Shown in pieces: positions 1 to 10,104 of a DNA stretch of 64,000 nucleotides (positions within the stretch are counted from its first letter, which is position 1; each line of letters begins with the position of its first letter). The position numbers were made by a program, and so were the translations under genes. Under the pieces are notes generated by a model. That model was given only the letters and a program-made list of their open reading frames with translations. It was not told the origin of the DNA and ran no database searches. Origin of the DNA: Pomphorhynchus laevis (lineage: Eukaryota; Acanthocephala; Palaeacanthocephala; Echinorhynchida; Pomphorhynchidae); assembly GCA_012934845.2 (NCBI GenBank), contig WNNJ02001667.1, positions 1 to 64,000 of the forward strand, in the 5' to 3' direction.

Positions 1-138
1 ACGAGTATGACAGAACCTTTCGTGAAAATCCGTGCCAAGAAATCCTCTAAACGAAAACATGTTCAGAAGCACACGAAGACTGCAAACTCAATTGTTGATA
101 AATTGGGGAAACGTACAGTTAAGGATCGAACACGTTAA
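1..138 (+). CDS. Possible C-terminal end of a host protein, continuing from left of the window
   Basis: The frame is open from the first base to a TAA at 136-138 (45 codons). The peptide is strongly basic, with runs such as KKSSKRKH and a C-terminus KRTVKDRTR, like the tail of a nucleolar or RNA-binding protein. I do not recognise the family. The composition is less AT-biased than the flanking DNA, which favours coding. Only the last exon would be in view, and a chance open frame of this length is possible. Confidence 0.3.
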   Translation, partial: TSMTEPFVKIRAKKSSKRKHVQKHTKTANSIVDKLGKRTVKDRTR

Positions 139-413
139 CATTTTTCAGATAGTCTTTTTTATTTTGAATGAACTGAAGTGACTATTGAGTTTCCATCATA
201 TTTCGTGAATACTTTAAGCATACTTCAACCCATAATTAAGAAAAATGCAGTGTGTTTAGCATTCTAGTTTGTTAAAAATGCGTGAATGTCTTTGATGGGC
301 ATGCTTTATCGAATACAATATTCGCTACTCATAGTGCGATTCACTTATCTTTTTCCACTTTTGTACACAATTTGACTATCACCTGCGGAATGAATTAGTA
401 TTAATGAACGCCC

Positions 414-523
414 CCTCGCATACCCGTCCATAAACGGGTATGCGAGGCATACCCGTTTATGGTATAAACGGGTATGCATACCAGTCCACAAACGCGGGGG
501 CGCTTCTAAACGCCCCCGCGTTT
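414..523. repeat. Cluster of three perfect GC-rich hairpins
   Basis: Three adjacent stems are perfect: 414-427 with 434-447 (14 bp, 6-nt loop), 447-460 with 464-477 (14 bp, 3-nt loop) and 490-502 with 511-523 (13 bp, 8-nt loop). The first two share the word GCATACCCGT, which returns at about 569-578. The block is far richer in G+C than its surroundings. No protein is evident. It could be the end of an unrecognised DNA transposon or a foldback element. Confidence 0.75.
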
Positions 524-590
524 AGAGGGTTTCTTTACACGGATATCACGACAAGTTTTGTCGCACTCGCATACCCGTCCATAAACGTGG

Positions 591-1240
591 AGTTTCGTGT
601 GTGTTTTTCTGTGGTGATAGATGTGAGTCTTCATACCACGTATTTGAGTGCACGGTGTTAGCGCAAAAATCTTTGAAGAAGATCGATTGGTTAAGTTTAC
701 GCCTAACTTGATAAACCTGCTAAATTTCTTTTTGCCTGTTGGGGACTAGCGGTGGACTATCAAATATTGATATTATTTCAAATGAAGTCGTTGCACAATG
801 TTTTATTCAATTTCTTTCATTTGGCCAAGTCGAGAGACGCAGTGCCCTAATAAATTTCCTCTACATTATTATTAATGAACTATTTTACATACATTTGATA
901 TCTAATATTCATACAAGTTTGAGAACTAATATAAATACAATTCGATCTATGATTTGCTGATCGGGATCCAGCTTGGTATAATTCTTAGAAACAATATACC
1001 AATACGAGCACGTAATTTCGATATTATGCCTGTGTATCTTGCCTTAGTTTAAAGTGCAGTCATACGCTTAAGGAGTGATGTTGTATTATTCCTGCATCGC
1101 CCAAGTTTGATAGTATAGCAGAAATGAAGTGGACTCTTTCAATGGTCGTGAACCTCTCAAGTTTATTACAATCAATAACTACTTACAATAATATATACAA
1201 TTGTCAATCGAATTGTCAAGCAAATTGTAATTAATATTTC
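591..1240. other. No recognisable gene
   Basis: AT-rich sequence with short open frames only (for example 739-960) and no domain that I recognise. It lies between the hairpin cluster and the start of the first LINE. Confidence 0.5.
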
Positions 1241-1244
1241 CTGT

Positions 1245-1898
1245 TTGAATTCAACAAACATCACTTTTACACCAACAACAAATAATTTTGAATACCCTTT
1301 CTACTGTGCATCCGGCATCAACTTGATGCCGAAAGGTAAGCCCGCCTACGTAGCGAAATGTTGCGGTTGCAATGGTCCAAATGCCAGATGTCTCAACTGT
1401 AAATGCAAGAAGGGCAATAAATCATGTGTGAACTGTGCAGCAGCGTCTTGCTCAAATCGAGCACTTATAATGAATATTCATTCAATCGAACACAGTAACG
1501 AGTTGCAAATGCATTCATCTATTTCACAACTTGATCTAAGATCTATTAGGGATCGTCTTTACTATCTTGTCGTCAAGTGGCGTCCTAATCTATATCAAAT
1601 TTTCAAGTACAAAGTTATAGACTCGTTTGCTGAAATATTGTCGCAATTGCACACAGTCGCTTATTCACACATCTCGGAAATGTCAGGCTCTCTTAAATCG
1701 ATTGTTTTACTTTGCCAACTAGTGTTCCAACGCACTCAGAATACCGGCTGCAAAACTGTCAGACAGACTGTCAAGCGTCGTTTAAGACTTTGGAAAGATG
1801 GTTTATTGTTGGAGTTATACTCAGAGGCCGCATTTTTACAAAGTGAATTCTTCAGTCGATCAAAAGTTATTCTTCAGTCGATCAAAACTACGTATTAG
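1245..1898 (+). CDS. LINE family A copy 1, N-terminal Cys-rich part
   Basis: Most of this 217-codon frame is the N-terminal part of the retrotransposon protein whose RT part resumes at 3,606. Residues about 38-66 hold a dense cysteine cluster (CCGCNGPNARCLNCKC, then CVNC), as at the N-terminus of a family of long RT proteins common in cnidarians and other invertebrates. A conserved stretch RRLRLWKDGLLLELYSEAAF follows near 1,770-1,840 and is repeated at 60,390-60,455. The frame ends where a Penelope-like element is inserted. An 18-bp word beginning TTCTTCAGTCGATC occurs twice in tandem at 1,850-1,887, next to the insertion. The start codon is uncertain. Confidence 0.7.
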   Translation: MNSTNITFTPTTNNFEYPFYCASGINLMPKGKPAYVAKCCGCNGPNARCLNCKCKKGNKSCVNCAAASCSNRALIMNIHSIEHSNELQMHSSISQLDLRSIRDRLYYLVVKWRPNLYQIFKYKVIDSFAEILSQLHTVAYSHISEMSGSLKSIVLLCQLVFQRTQNTGCKTVRQTVKRRLRLWKDGLLLELYSEAAFLQSEFFSRSKVILQSIKTTY

Positions 1899-3230
1899 TT
1901 ATTAAAGGATAACTATATAATAACAACTATTGATAAAGCTAGTAATAACTTTGTCTTCATATGCAAAAAGCTTTATTATGATATACTAATGAAAGAGGTT
2001 AATTCTAATGATTTAAATGTAAATCCAACATATGAACGTAGTGAGTTGAGTTTAGAAACAATTATTACAAGTCACTGTTCTATAATGGATAAAAAGGGCA
2101 TAAAGGTTGAATTAAATAATAAAACTATACCTATATTATATTGGAATCCAAAATTACATAAAAATCCAATAAAACCTAGGTTCATATGTAGTGCGTTTAA
2201 ATGTACATTAAAACCACTTTCTGTCTATATGAATAAAATACTTAAAGTAATTAAAACACATTTTAAAAGATATTGCAAGGTAATCGAAATTAATACTGGT
2301 ATAAAACACTATTTCAGTATTAATTCTACAAAAGAATTTTTAGAACAGACAAAAGGAATAAATTTTCAAAATATAAATACATACGATTTTAGTACGCTTT
2401 ATACAAATCTAGATTTAGTAGATATTAAAGAAGCGTTAGTAAAATTAATTAACCTTATATTCGGAAAAAGATATACATATATATGTTATAATAATTATAA
2501 CGCCTATCTAACAAAAATTAAACCATCAAATAAATATAAATATATGGATAAAATTGAATTAATAGAATCCTTAAATATTTTGATAAATCAAAATTATTTA
2601 AAAGTAGGGACATCTATATTTAGACAAGTAAAAGGTGTTCCAATTGGTGGCAATAGTAGCCCAATTATAGCTGACTTGTTTTTAAGCTTTATAGAATATG
2701 AATTTGTTCATAATTGTGTAAAAACTAAATCTAAACAATATAAATATATGAAATATATGTTTCGATACATTGATGATATATGTGTATTTAATTCTAATAA
2801 TTTTTATTCAATTAGTGCGCACATTTATCCAGAAAGCCTTATTCTTAACAAAACCAATATTAATGATAAAGAAGGTGTATATCTAGATATGAACATTAAA
2901 TTAACATTAACTAAAACTACTATTAATTTATATCGTAAAGATGACATATTTAAATTTACAAGAAACATATTTTTGCATGAGCATTCATGCATACCATATA
3001 ATATAAAATATAATACATTAAATAATGAAATTTTAAGAATTGCAACAATATGTAATGATATTGGCTTTCTTCAAAATCATTTAAATAATTTAATAGATAC
3101 ATATTTTAAACTAGGTTACTATAAAAATAACATCAAGCAGAAAATAGTAAAATATATAAATCAACACAATAATATAAAGAATAAATTTAAACTCTTAAGT
3201 GGCAAATTTTTATGGATTGATAATAAATAA
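1899..3230 (+). CDS. Penelope-like reverse transcriptase
   Basis: The frame is open from 1,899; the first ATG is at 1,989 (413 codons), but family-like sequence (TTIDKASNNFVFICKK) lies before it, so the true N-terminus was further upstream. RT blocks in order, numbered from the ATG: PKLHKNPIKPRFI (about residue 54), DFSTLYTNL (about 131), QVKGVPIGGNSSPIIADLFL (about 211) and the catalytic box FRYIDD (about 257). The glycine-rich GVPIGG and the YIDD box are hallmarks of Penelope-type RTs. The arrangement PKLHKNP...RFI and PLS resembles the Naiad-like branch, but this assignment is from memory of the family. The frame is free of stops. A near-identical copy lies antisense at 55,096-55,959. Confidence 0.88.
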   Translation, partial: LLKDNYIITTIDKASNNFVFICKKLYYDILMKEVNSNDLNVNPTYERSELSLETIITSHCSIMDKKGIKVELNNKTIPILYWNPKLHKNPIKPRFICSAFKCTLKPLSVYMNKILKVIKTHFKRYCKVIEINTGIKHYFSINSTKEFLEQTKGINFQNINTYDFSTLYTNLDLVDIKEALVKLINLIFGKRYTYICYNNYNAYLTKIKPSNKYKYMDKIELIESLNILINQNYLKVGTSIFRQVKGVPIGGNSSPIIADLFLSFIEYEFVHNCVKTKSKQYKYMKYMFRYIDDICVFNSNNFYSISAHIYPESLILNKTNINDKEGVYLDMNIKLTLTKTTINLYRKDDIFKFTRNIFLHEHSCIPYNIKYNTLNNEILRIATICNDIGFLQNHLNNLIDTYFKLGYYKNNIKQKIVKYINQHNNIKNKFKLLSGKFLWIDNK

Positions 3231-3243
3231 TATACTTTGCATT

Positions 3244-3384
3244 AGAATAAGATACTAGATAGTTATTTCAGAGGAAATACATCATTAGCATGTATTTGGC
3301 CCCGCTGCTATGTTGGGTAGAGGAGTTAGGGGCCGAAACCTGATAGCATAGCAGTTCCTCCTGATGACCTCTAATTCTTATTCT
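3244..3384 (+). other. Structured end of Penelope-like element: pseudoknot within two stems
   Basis: Nested pairings are visible: 3,244-3,252 with 3,376-3,384 (9 bp) and 3,271-3,276 with 3,355-3,360 (6 bp). Inside them, TTTGGCCCC at 3,295-3,303 pairs with GGGGCCGAA at 3,329-3,337, while CTGCTATG at 3,305-3,312 pairs with CATAGCAG at 3,347-3,354. The last two cross, forming an H-type pseudoknot. The same block recurs at 23,510-23,575, 23,769-23,830, 54,975-55,035 (antisense) and, more diverged, at 50,590-50,660 (antisense). A CTGATGA word lies just 3' of the structure. Confidence 0.7.
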
Positions 3385-3605
3385 GATACAACGTCTGTTA
3401 TTTATTAGTCAATTCATAAAAATGACGTTTATTTTTAATTTTATTTATTTTATTTTTTATTTTTTAACTTGATTTAAATTATAGAAAATCTAAAAACAAT
3501 TATTAATTTTATTATTAAATTATTAAATTTTGATTTAGCATTATTATGTTTTGTTTATTTTATAATTATATAACAATACGTAGACTCAGTTAGCTGATTT
3601 AATTT

Positions 3606-4833
3606 GCCTCAAATCAAAAGTTAGTTGGATCGAAAAGTTTGGTAAACTTATGCGGTGTGGTAAAGTATCGTCCGCAATGCGCATTTTATCAGATCCAGAC
3701 GCCGAGGTGAAGAAGCTAACGCTTACTGACAATATAAATGGTACTACTGTGAATGATAAGCTGAGGCAACTACATCCGAGTCCACGTGAAGTGTATCCAG
3801 AAACTTTACTGAATAATACGTTTTCAGAAATGGTGGAGCATCATCCCATTCGCTTTAATTCGATATCAGCAGATAATATAATCGCATCTAGTCATCGCAC
3901 TCAGGGGTGCGCGAGACATCCAGGTTTAGACGTTTCCTATTGGCAAATGCTTCTTGAATTATTTGGTGCAACATAAAGAAAAATGGCAGAAAGTCTAGCG
4001 AACTTTGCGATCACAATTGCCACTCAAAAACTGTCTCAGGGTTGTCTTGAGGCATTCACGGCTTGTCATCTTATTCCTTTGGACAAGCAACCTGGAGTCC
4101 GTCCTATTGGAATAGGTGATGTTACTCGTCGCATCATAGGTAAAGTTTTATGTAACGTCATTCGAAGTGACATCCAGGCAGCAGCAGGTATTGAACAGCT
4201 GTGTGCGGGTCAGCGTTGTGGTGTTGAAATGGCCATACATTCAATTTCTGAAATGTTTCACAAATCGAATAAAGCTACTATTCTCCAGGTTGATGCGTCA
4301 AATGCTTTCAATTGTATCAATCGCAGTTTAGCACTTGCAAACATGAAATTTGTCTGCCCGTCAATGTCAACGGTACTACAAAATATTTATTCGAGTCCAG
4401 CCACATTAAATGTTGATGACGATATAATTCTATCTAAAGAAGGGTTTACTTAAGATGACCCAATCGCTATGATAGCGTTTGCTGCAGCATCATTACCCTG
4501 ATAAGACGAATTAAGAACGAAGATCCTGAGGTAACAAATAAGTGGTACGCAGAGGACGCGAATTGTGTTGGAACCGTCGATAATCTAGTAAAGGTGTGGG
4601 CTCTGTTAAATCAAGAATCTTTTAAGTATGGTTTTAATTTAAACGAGAAGAAATGTCAACTTGTAGTACATGAGGATAATCTGTCATATGCAAAACAGGT
4701 CTTTCATCAGTCTGGATTAAAGATGATTTCAAATGGTACCAGAATTTTGGGCTCCGCTGTAGGAACTGATCAATACATATCTGAATTTTTAATGGAGGAA
4801 GTGCAAAATTGGTCTTCTCAGGTATTGAATTAA
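3606..4833 (+). pseudogene. LINE family A copy 1, reverse transcriptase part
   Basis: RT of the Cys-rich LINE, in pieces: 3,650-3,976, 3,983-4,453 and 4,594-4,833. Recognisable blocks are LDKQPGVRPIGIGDVTRRI (about 4,080-4,135), VDASNAFNCINRS (about 4,289-4,327) and a diverged catalytic box WYAEDAN near 4,544-4,564. The family normally has one long open frame. Here there is an in-frame stop at 4,451 and frame changes near 3,976 and 4,480, so the copy is dead. Homologous text at 60,532-61,686 has different lesions, so the two copies decayed partly independently. Confidence 0.8.
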
Positions 4834-4839
4834 GCTGAT

Positions 4840-6110
4840 GTTGCTAAACATGATTCTCACGTGGCATATGTTGTTCTCGCACAATTACTACAGTACAAAT
4901 GGTACATGTACAGCGGACTTGTAGAGTTGCTAGGAACTGCTTCTCCGTTTTGTCGGAGTACATATTGAACAACTTGGTTCCGGCTATGACATGTGTCGAA
5001 TTAGACACAACACGAATTCAGATGATACAATTACCAAAGCTTCTTGGTGGTTTAGGGATTGACGATCCCTTGGTAGGTTCTCAGTTAAAGTTTGAAAATT
5101 CGCAACGTATGTGCTCACTTTTATTACGTCCCGATGAAGACAACTCACCCGAGAAAATCATCAAACTCATAAAGGAGCAGAAAGGCGAAATATGTAAAAA
5201 AGAAACTAGATTTATTTTTAACCAGTTTATATAGTTCAAATTCTTTCATTAATTACCTGTCCATCCCCGGATCATCAACCTGGTTGTCAGCGAAGCCATT
5301 GGTCCTTTTTAGACGTCATCTAAGCTTACGCCAATTCCAAGATGCTCTAGCAGTTCGATACGGTTGGCCCCCACCGAATCCACCACGCTTTTGTAGCAGT
5401 GGAGCTGACTTTGCACTGAGTCATTGCCTTTCATGTCAGGTCGGTGGATTACCTATTGTACGTCACAACACTGTAAGATATTTTCTAGCTAAAAAACTGT
5501 CAAAAGTATCATCATCATCAGTAGCCATCGAACAAATCCCACGCTGGATACCTGAAAATATTGACTTTGAAATTGCATCAACAACTCGCGATATTGAAGC
5601 TCGTTTAGATATCGAGTGCAACGGCTTGTTCGGTGATTCAACGGATCGGTTGTTACTGGGCATCGTTGTACTTAATCATTTTGCTCCGTCGTACATCTCT
5701 GACAATCCAAAATCTCACTTAGAGTATCACGCCAAACGAAAAATATCAAAGTACAACGATCGAGTCCTTAAAATAGAAGATGTTACTTTTTTCCTATTTC
5801 GTGTGTGCGTGTAATGGGGCACTGGGTAAGGAAGCACAAATTATACTCAGAAAAATCGCTTTGCTGGAATCTGAAAAAAGCAAAATTTCATACAGTAATT
5901 GCATCTCAGATATTCAAATAGACCTTAAATTTCTAATTGCAAGGTTGGCAGGAAATGCTATATGTTGCTCACGATCAAGTTGTACAAGATTTGGTAGATC
6001 AGTACACAAGGACGTATCCAACTTTTAATAATGAACAATATTTCGAACAATTTAAAAGGGTATTTTCTGATGTCAATATTCTGAATAAATCTTCTCTTTA
6101 AAAAATTTAT
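4840..6110 (+). pseudogene. LINE family A copy 1, C-terminal endonuclease part
   Basis: Frames 4,899-5,234, 5,284-5,814 and 5,780-6,028 cover the region after the RT. Features seen are PKLLGGLGI (about 5,034-5,060), a zinc-knuckle remnant FALSHCLSCQVGG (about 5,412-5,450), RLDIECNGL (about 5,602-5,628) and a basic stretch HAKRKISKYNDRVL (about 5,729-5,770). In related proteins the knuckle precedes a PD-(D/E)XK restriction-like nuclease, so I infer an RLE-type LINE. One knuckle cysteine appears as serine and the frame is broken several times. The 3' end is about 6,100. Confidence 0.65.
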
Positions 6111-6429
6111 TATACATTCAACAACATACGAGCATTAGCTCAAATAGCTGGCTCATAATAAGTTTGTAAATAAGTTAATTAGTTATTAATATAAGGAAAT
6201 GCAACACGAAACATTGCTTGATCCATTCGTAGTCTTTTAAAAGTACTAAGTGAATTGCATCCAACGGTGTCTGCATCAAGGTTGTTCCAAAGCTCAACAA
6301 TTCTTCTATCAAATTGCATCGTGCCAAATTTCTGTACCCTGTTTCTTCAAATAGTTGAAGAATGACCGCGAAGAACATTTGAACCACGTAATTGAACCCT
6401 ACTCATAAGAGGGTGATAGGGACGTTGGA

Positions 6430-6850
6430 ATAAATGCCAAACAAGGCACATATCCATGCACCGACCTATCTTACTCATCGACGGTCTCATCTCCACCTAC
6501 TACGTACCAAATGCAACTCCTTCTGGCAGCATAAAATCATCACTTCATTCAACTCTAAGACTCTATGACATACTTTTAAGTCAATCCTTCCTCGCTCCTC
6601 TCCGCCGTGCAACATCAATCCCCATGATTATTCGTCATTTCTCCAGACCAAAGTATCCACGTTGCTCTCTCACACCCCGGTCTACATCCTATCCCATCAT
6701 CCTACCCCTACAACGAATAATCAACTCCGCCATTCGAGTGCTCTTTCGTCTCCGTCGCTTTGACCACATATCCACATATCTTTCCCAACTCTCCTGGCCC
6801 ACCATCCACATCCGCATCAAACTCCGCCTTCTTCTCGTCTGCGGAGACGG
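6430..6850 (+). mobile_element. L2/CR1-like LINE fragment, 3' part of RT
   Basis: The 157-codon frame at 6,456-6,929 contains PLQRIINSAIRVLFRLRRF and LSWPTIHIRIKLRLL. These match the C-terminal RT region of the L2-like elements at 12,570-12,700 and 8,595-8,735. The fragment abuts a gypsy fossil on the opposite strand. The same junction is repeated at 63,280-63,720, so it predates the duplication of this block. Confidence 0.75.
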
Positions 6851-7225
6851 CTTTAAATTCGCAATTTTTTCCGATTTGCAGGAGTTTGAAAAAACTCTCG
6901 ATACTTTGTTCCTAGTTTTGCTTTGTTGAAGATAAAAGATGTCGATTGTAAATAACGTTCTTCGCTTTTACAAATAATGTTTCCAGTTTGTAGAGAACTT
7001 TTTCGAACGTTTTGCATTCGTCGATGTGAGCATATAACGTTCCACTGATTGAATTGACCAAGATAAGGAGTTTCTGAGCGTCAGTGATGTCCGAAAGTAC
7101 GGATAAAAATGAAGATATTCTTTGTTTCCAATGTCTCCAATTGATGGTAGTATTCTGATTGTCAGGCGTGATTGTGAGCATTTCGGGTTTGAGAAACTTC
7201 TCCATTTGTATACAATTGTTCAATA
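6840..7225 (-). mobile_element. Fossil gag fragment of a Ty3/gypsy-type LTR retrotransposon
   Basis: The translated minus strand resembles the N-terminal Gag region of gypsy-type elements (for example NWRHWKQRISSFL and DAQKLLILVNSISG, rough positions 7,075-7,150). No LTRs or pol region are attached, so this is a broken piece of an old insertion. The same fragment occurs at 63,690-64,000 in the duplicated block. Confidence 0.7.
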
Positions 7226-8295
7226 AATTGTAGTGAACAAGCCAAACTTAACCAAAGAGCCTTTACTAAACAATCTGCAAGACGGTCAAATAATGATAAA
7301 TCATAAAACATTTATGCCAGTTGTTCATTAAGATATTTTTAACTAAAGTGATTTTTTCTCATCTTTTTACTTTTAAAAATGGATTTTTTTCTTGTTCTTT
7401 TCTTGATATCTTATTTTCTTGCATCTGGTACCAACTATCATGCTCAATATTTTTAAATTTATGTACCACAACATCTTCATATTGACAGGCAGAATTTCTT
7501 ATTATTTTTTGAAATTTTTGTAACCTCCTTAGGTTTATCAAGCAGTAAATTGGAATTATTCTTTGAAACCTTTACGGATTCATTGTCGTATGCATTATCA
7601 CGTAGCATGATAGTTGCGTAATAAATGCAAACAGTATTCGTGATTCCATTAGTTCTATTAGTTCGTTCTGTTTTAAAATAATATTTCTAAGATCTTTAAT
7701 TTTGTTTCCAGTTTGTTATACAGCTGAGACTTTGTTTACCGAGACTTTCACTTGCCGAGAATTTGCTTACTTTGTTATTACTAATGTCTCAGTTGTTTTT
7801 GTAAGGCAATCTTGCGATGAATTAGACTAATAATGCACTAATACTGGTATTTAAAACATTGCGGGAAACTCAATTTCGCGAGTTCTTGATCGAAAATAAC
7901 GACTTTTAAATCATTACCTTCTAACGCAGGTCTATCGTTTTGCACGCATGAAATTTTATTTAACTTCTCCTTTATGATAACTGATTTCCAGCCCTTACCA
8001 AAGTTTTTCATAAGTCGAACAAATGCACATTCATAGTCATTGCATATTTAATTTTCACATTTATTATATAGTGAGTAATATACTTGAGCACCTCTGTCAC
8101 TTTAGGCATTAAGTCGGAAACATTCTCAAATGCTTCTTATTTAATCTATATATTTACTTTTCTAACCTGATACTATTATTGTGTGGGGTGTTTTATTCAT
8201 TATATATTTTAAAGCTATCTGTTTTTTGATCAATCTTTTCTCCATATATTGTATGTTTTTAGCCACTTATCATAATCTTCCTTACATTTAAAGAT
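7226..8295. other. No recognisable gene; AT-rich
   Basis: Only short frames such as 7,359-7,541 on the minus strand. A word of about 40 bp at 7,420-7,460 (containing CCAACTATCATGCTCAATAT) is repeated at 8,300-8,340, where it is followed by a short palindrome. Confidence 0.5.
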
Positions 8296-8322
8296 AATTC
8301 TCTTGCACCTGGTTCCAACTAT

Positions 8323-8352
8323 CATGCTCAATATTTTTAAATATTGAGCATG
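8323..8352. repeat. Short palindrome at the border of a LINE fragment
   Basis: CATGCTCAATATTT is followed two bases later by its reverse complement. It sits immediately before the L2-like fragment that starts near 8,353. Confidence 0.7.
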
Positions 8353-8880
8353 TATTTTTTGCCTCATCGATCATCCCCATAGTTCATAATCTCACTTTCT
8401 TAGGCTTGAATTTCGATGATCACCTTTCTCTTAAACCCTTCTTCCGTGACAAGGTCCGCTCGTCTAATTTAATTCTCCGTGACATCCGCCGTATCTGCCC
8501 CCTTATCGACTTCCGTTCTTGTGTGTCTCTTCTTTCATAGCTTCTTTTCCCTAAAATCGATTACTGCCTTAGCCTTTTCGCCAATTCTCCAAAATCCATC
8601 ATCCTACTCCTACAACGAATAATCAACACCGCCGTTCGAGTGCTCTTTCGTCTCTGTCGATTTGACCACACATGTACATATTTTGCCCAAATCTCCTGGC
8701 CCACCATCCACATCCGTATCAAACTCCGCCTTCTTGTAACTTTTCGTCTCATCACTGTCGGCTCCCCAGCGTTCATCAACCTTCCTTTCTTAGACGATAC
8801 TCGCCCCACCTCGATATCGCTTTGTTCCCGACATACCCTCTTACTCCATGTTCTTAATTACTCCATTTATTTGTTAAAAT
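8353..8880 (+). mobile_element. L2/CR1-like LINE fragment, C-terminal RT region
   Basis: The translation resembles 12,320-12,840: an IVHNLTFLGLNFDD-like start, then LLLQRIINTAVRVLFRL, ISWPTIHIRIKLRLL and INLPFLDDTRP. It is 5'-truncated and broken across frames. A diverged antisense relative is at 58,553-58,891. Confidence 0.75.
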
Positions 8881-8924
8881 AAATCCTTTTATTTAACCGA
8901 AAATTCAAAATTTCATAGTGATTT

Positions 8925-8968
8925 ACAAATTCCCCTGCACCATTTATAAATGGTGCAGGGGAATTTGT
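8925..8968. repeat. Perfect 44-bp palindrome
   Basis: The 22 bases beginning ACAAATTCCCCTGCACC are followed with no spacer by their exact reverse complement. The word TTGCACCATTTATA and part of AATTCCCCT recur just downstream (8,968-8,996). No coding function is seen. Confidence 0.85.
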
Positions 8969-8999
8969 TTGCACCATTTATAGAATTCCCCTCGGAGTT

Positions 9000-9640
9000 T
9001 ATTAAGATAATCGAATCACACTGAGAATTTTTCTGACCAAGAATTGAACCAAATATATTTCGAGAATTCCGAACTTGATAGTACATGAAAATAATCTTTT
9101 AATGTTAAGCACACGATTGATCGGCACCGGCCGCATAATTATTAGCCACAGATAACAGTGAGAAGTTTAATTCTCCCAACAATTATGAAGCATTCTTTGA
9201 ATTATTTTTCACTGTTTTATGATGTAAATCATGTTAGTGAATTATTGTTACAGCTTTGCAGGTCTAGTGTATTATTGAGGATATTTGCTAGTGTTTAAAC
9301 TAGCAAGACATTGGAATGCGTGAGCTAATAATATTATCTTTGCTTTGCAATTTCCATGGGCCCTGTCGGTTTCTCAACAGAAACCGACAGTTACTGTTGA
9401 GATTTATAAGCATGTTTCTTAGTTAAATCAAAATACTTGGCTTAAGTTGTTGCTTGTTTCGAGAATGTTATAAATTGGGTTAATGGGCATGGTGACATGC
9501 ACAAGAAGACAGTTTCAGATTTTTTAAGAAGCAATTGATTTTTTAGAAACAATTTTTTGAATTCCAGATTTTGCATCAATTTGGAAATATCAGGAAGCTT
9601 AACCGCATATTCAATCATATTATGATTCAAATGCTTATTT
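9000..9640. other. No recognisable gene; contains one strong hairpin
   Basis: The hairpin CTGTCGGTTTCT / AGAAACCGACAG (12 bp, loop CAAC) is at 9,363-9,390, followed by a partial repeat of the loop side (ACTGTTGAG). Nothing else stands out. Confidence 0.5.
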
Positions 9641-9649
9641 AAGTTTAAG

Positions 9650-10060
9650 TTTCTACTAGTTTAAGAAGGCAACGAATTTTCGAGTAGTTACATGTGATAA
9701 TGTGGTCATTGCAAAAATACTAAATTAATCAGATCAGATAACTGAATCTATGTAATTATATTATATAAAAATAAAAATCAAGATAAATAATAAATAATTA
9801 TATAAGATTTTATAGAATTTATAGTTGTATCAATTTAAAATTTTAAATTTAAATTTAAAATAAAAGTCAATTCTTATTAATTAACCAATAATTTAAATTT
9901 ATACCTTTTAAAATTGAAATTTAAAATAAAAGTCAATTCTTATGAATTGACTAATAATTAACATACGATGTACCAGAATAAGGATTAGAGATCATAAGGA
10001 GGAACCTAATTAAGAGCTTAATTGATTTCTTGATTTCTTAAGTGGAAACTTTTTTATGAA
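9650..10060 (-). mobile_element. Remnant end of a Penelope-like element, antisense
   Basis: Sequence at 9,915-10,010 matches the PLE end in reverse: a hairpin AGTCAATT...AATTGACT near 9,931-9,951, then a CAGAATAAGGATTAGAG word and a GAGGAAC word. Its left flank (9,655-9,830) is repeated at 17,335-17,510, so the two loci share a composite repeat. Confidence 0.6.
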
Positions 10061-10104
10061 TAGTATACTTTGTTGTAGAATAAGATATGTCACAAGATTT
10101 AAGT

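Larger units (their letters stand above)
1899..3605 (+). mobile_element. Penelope-like element copy A, inserted in LINE A
   Basis: The element consists of an RT frame (1,899-3,230), a structured end region (about 3,236-3,440) and an AT-rich tail ending with TAGACTCAGTTAGCTG near 3,600. No GIY-YIG endonuclease region is present, so the copy lacks part of a full element. The second copy of LINE A (60,384 onward) runs straight through this point and serves as the empty site: there, sequence matching 1,851-1,870 is joined directly to sequence matching 3,606 onward. The same tail word ends the other copies in this window. Confidence 0.85.

Noticed and set aside
3295-3354. HDV-like ribozyme
   Set aside because: Strand order fits, but there is no P3 hairpin between the helices, no P4 and no recognisable catalytic-cytosine context. 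Kept only as a comparison.
3340-3370. Hammerhead ribozyme in the Penelope end, because GGCCGAAAC and CTGATGA both occur
   Set aside because: The two boxes are in the wrong order and no helices II and III can be drawn around them. The pseudoknot explains the pairing better.
5463-5663. Minus-strand ORF inside the LINE A endonuclease region
   Set aside because: Shadow frame opposite the real coding strand; the same shadow appears at 62,316-62,513.
1245-6110. DIRS-type element for family A
   Set aside because: No tyrosine recombinase or RNase H-methylase parts are seen. The C-terminal knuckle and nuclease-like region fit an RLE-type LINE better.
6175-6387. Minus-strand 70-codon ORF, repeated at 63,025-63,237
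   Set aside because: Repeated only because the whole block is duplicated. A short stretch near QLFEETGYRNLA might be the end of another LINE, but the evidence is too thin.
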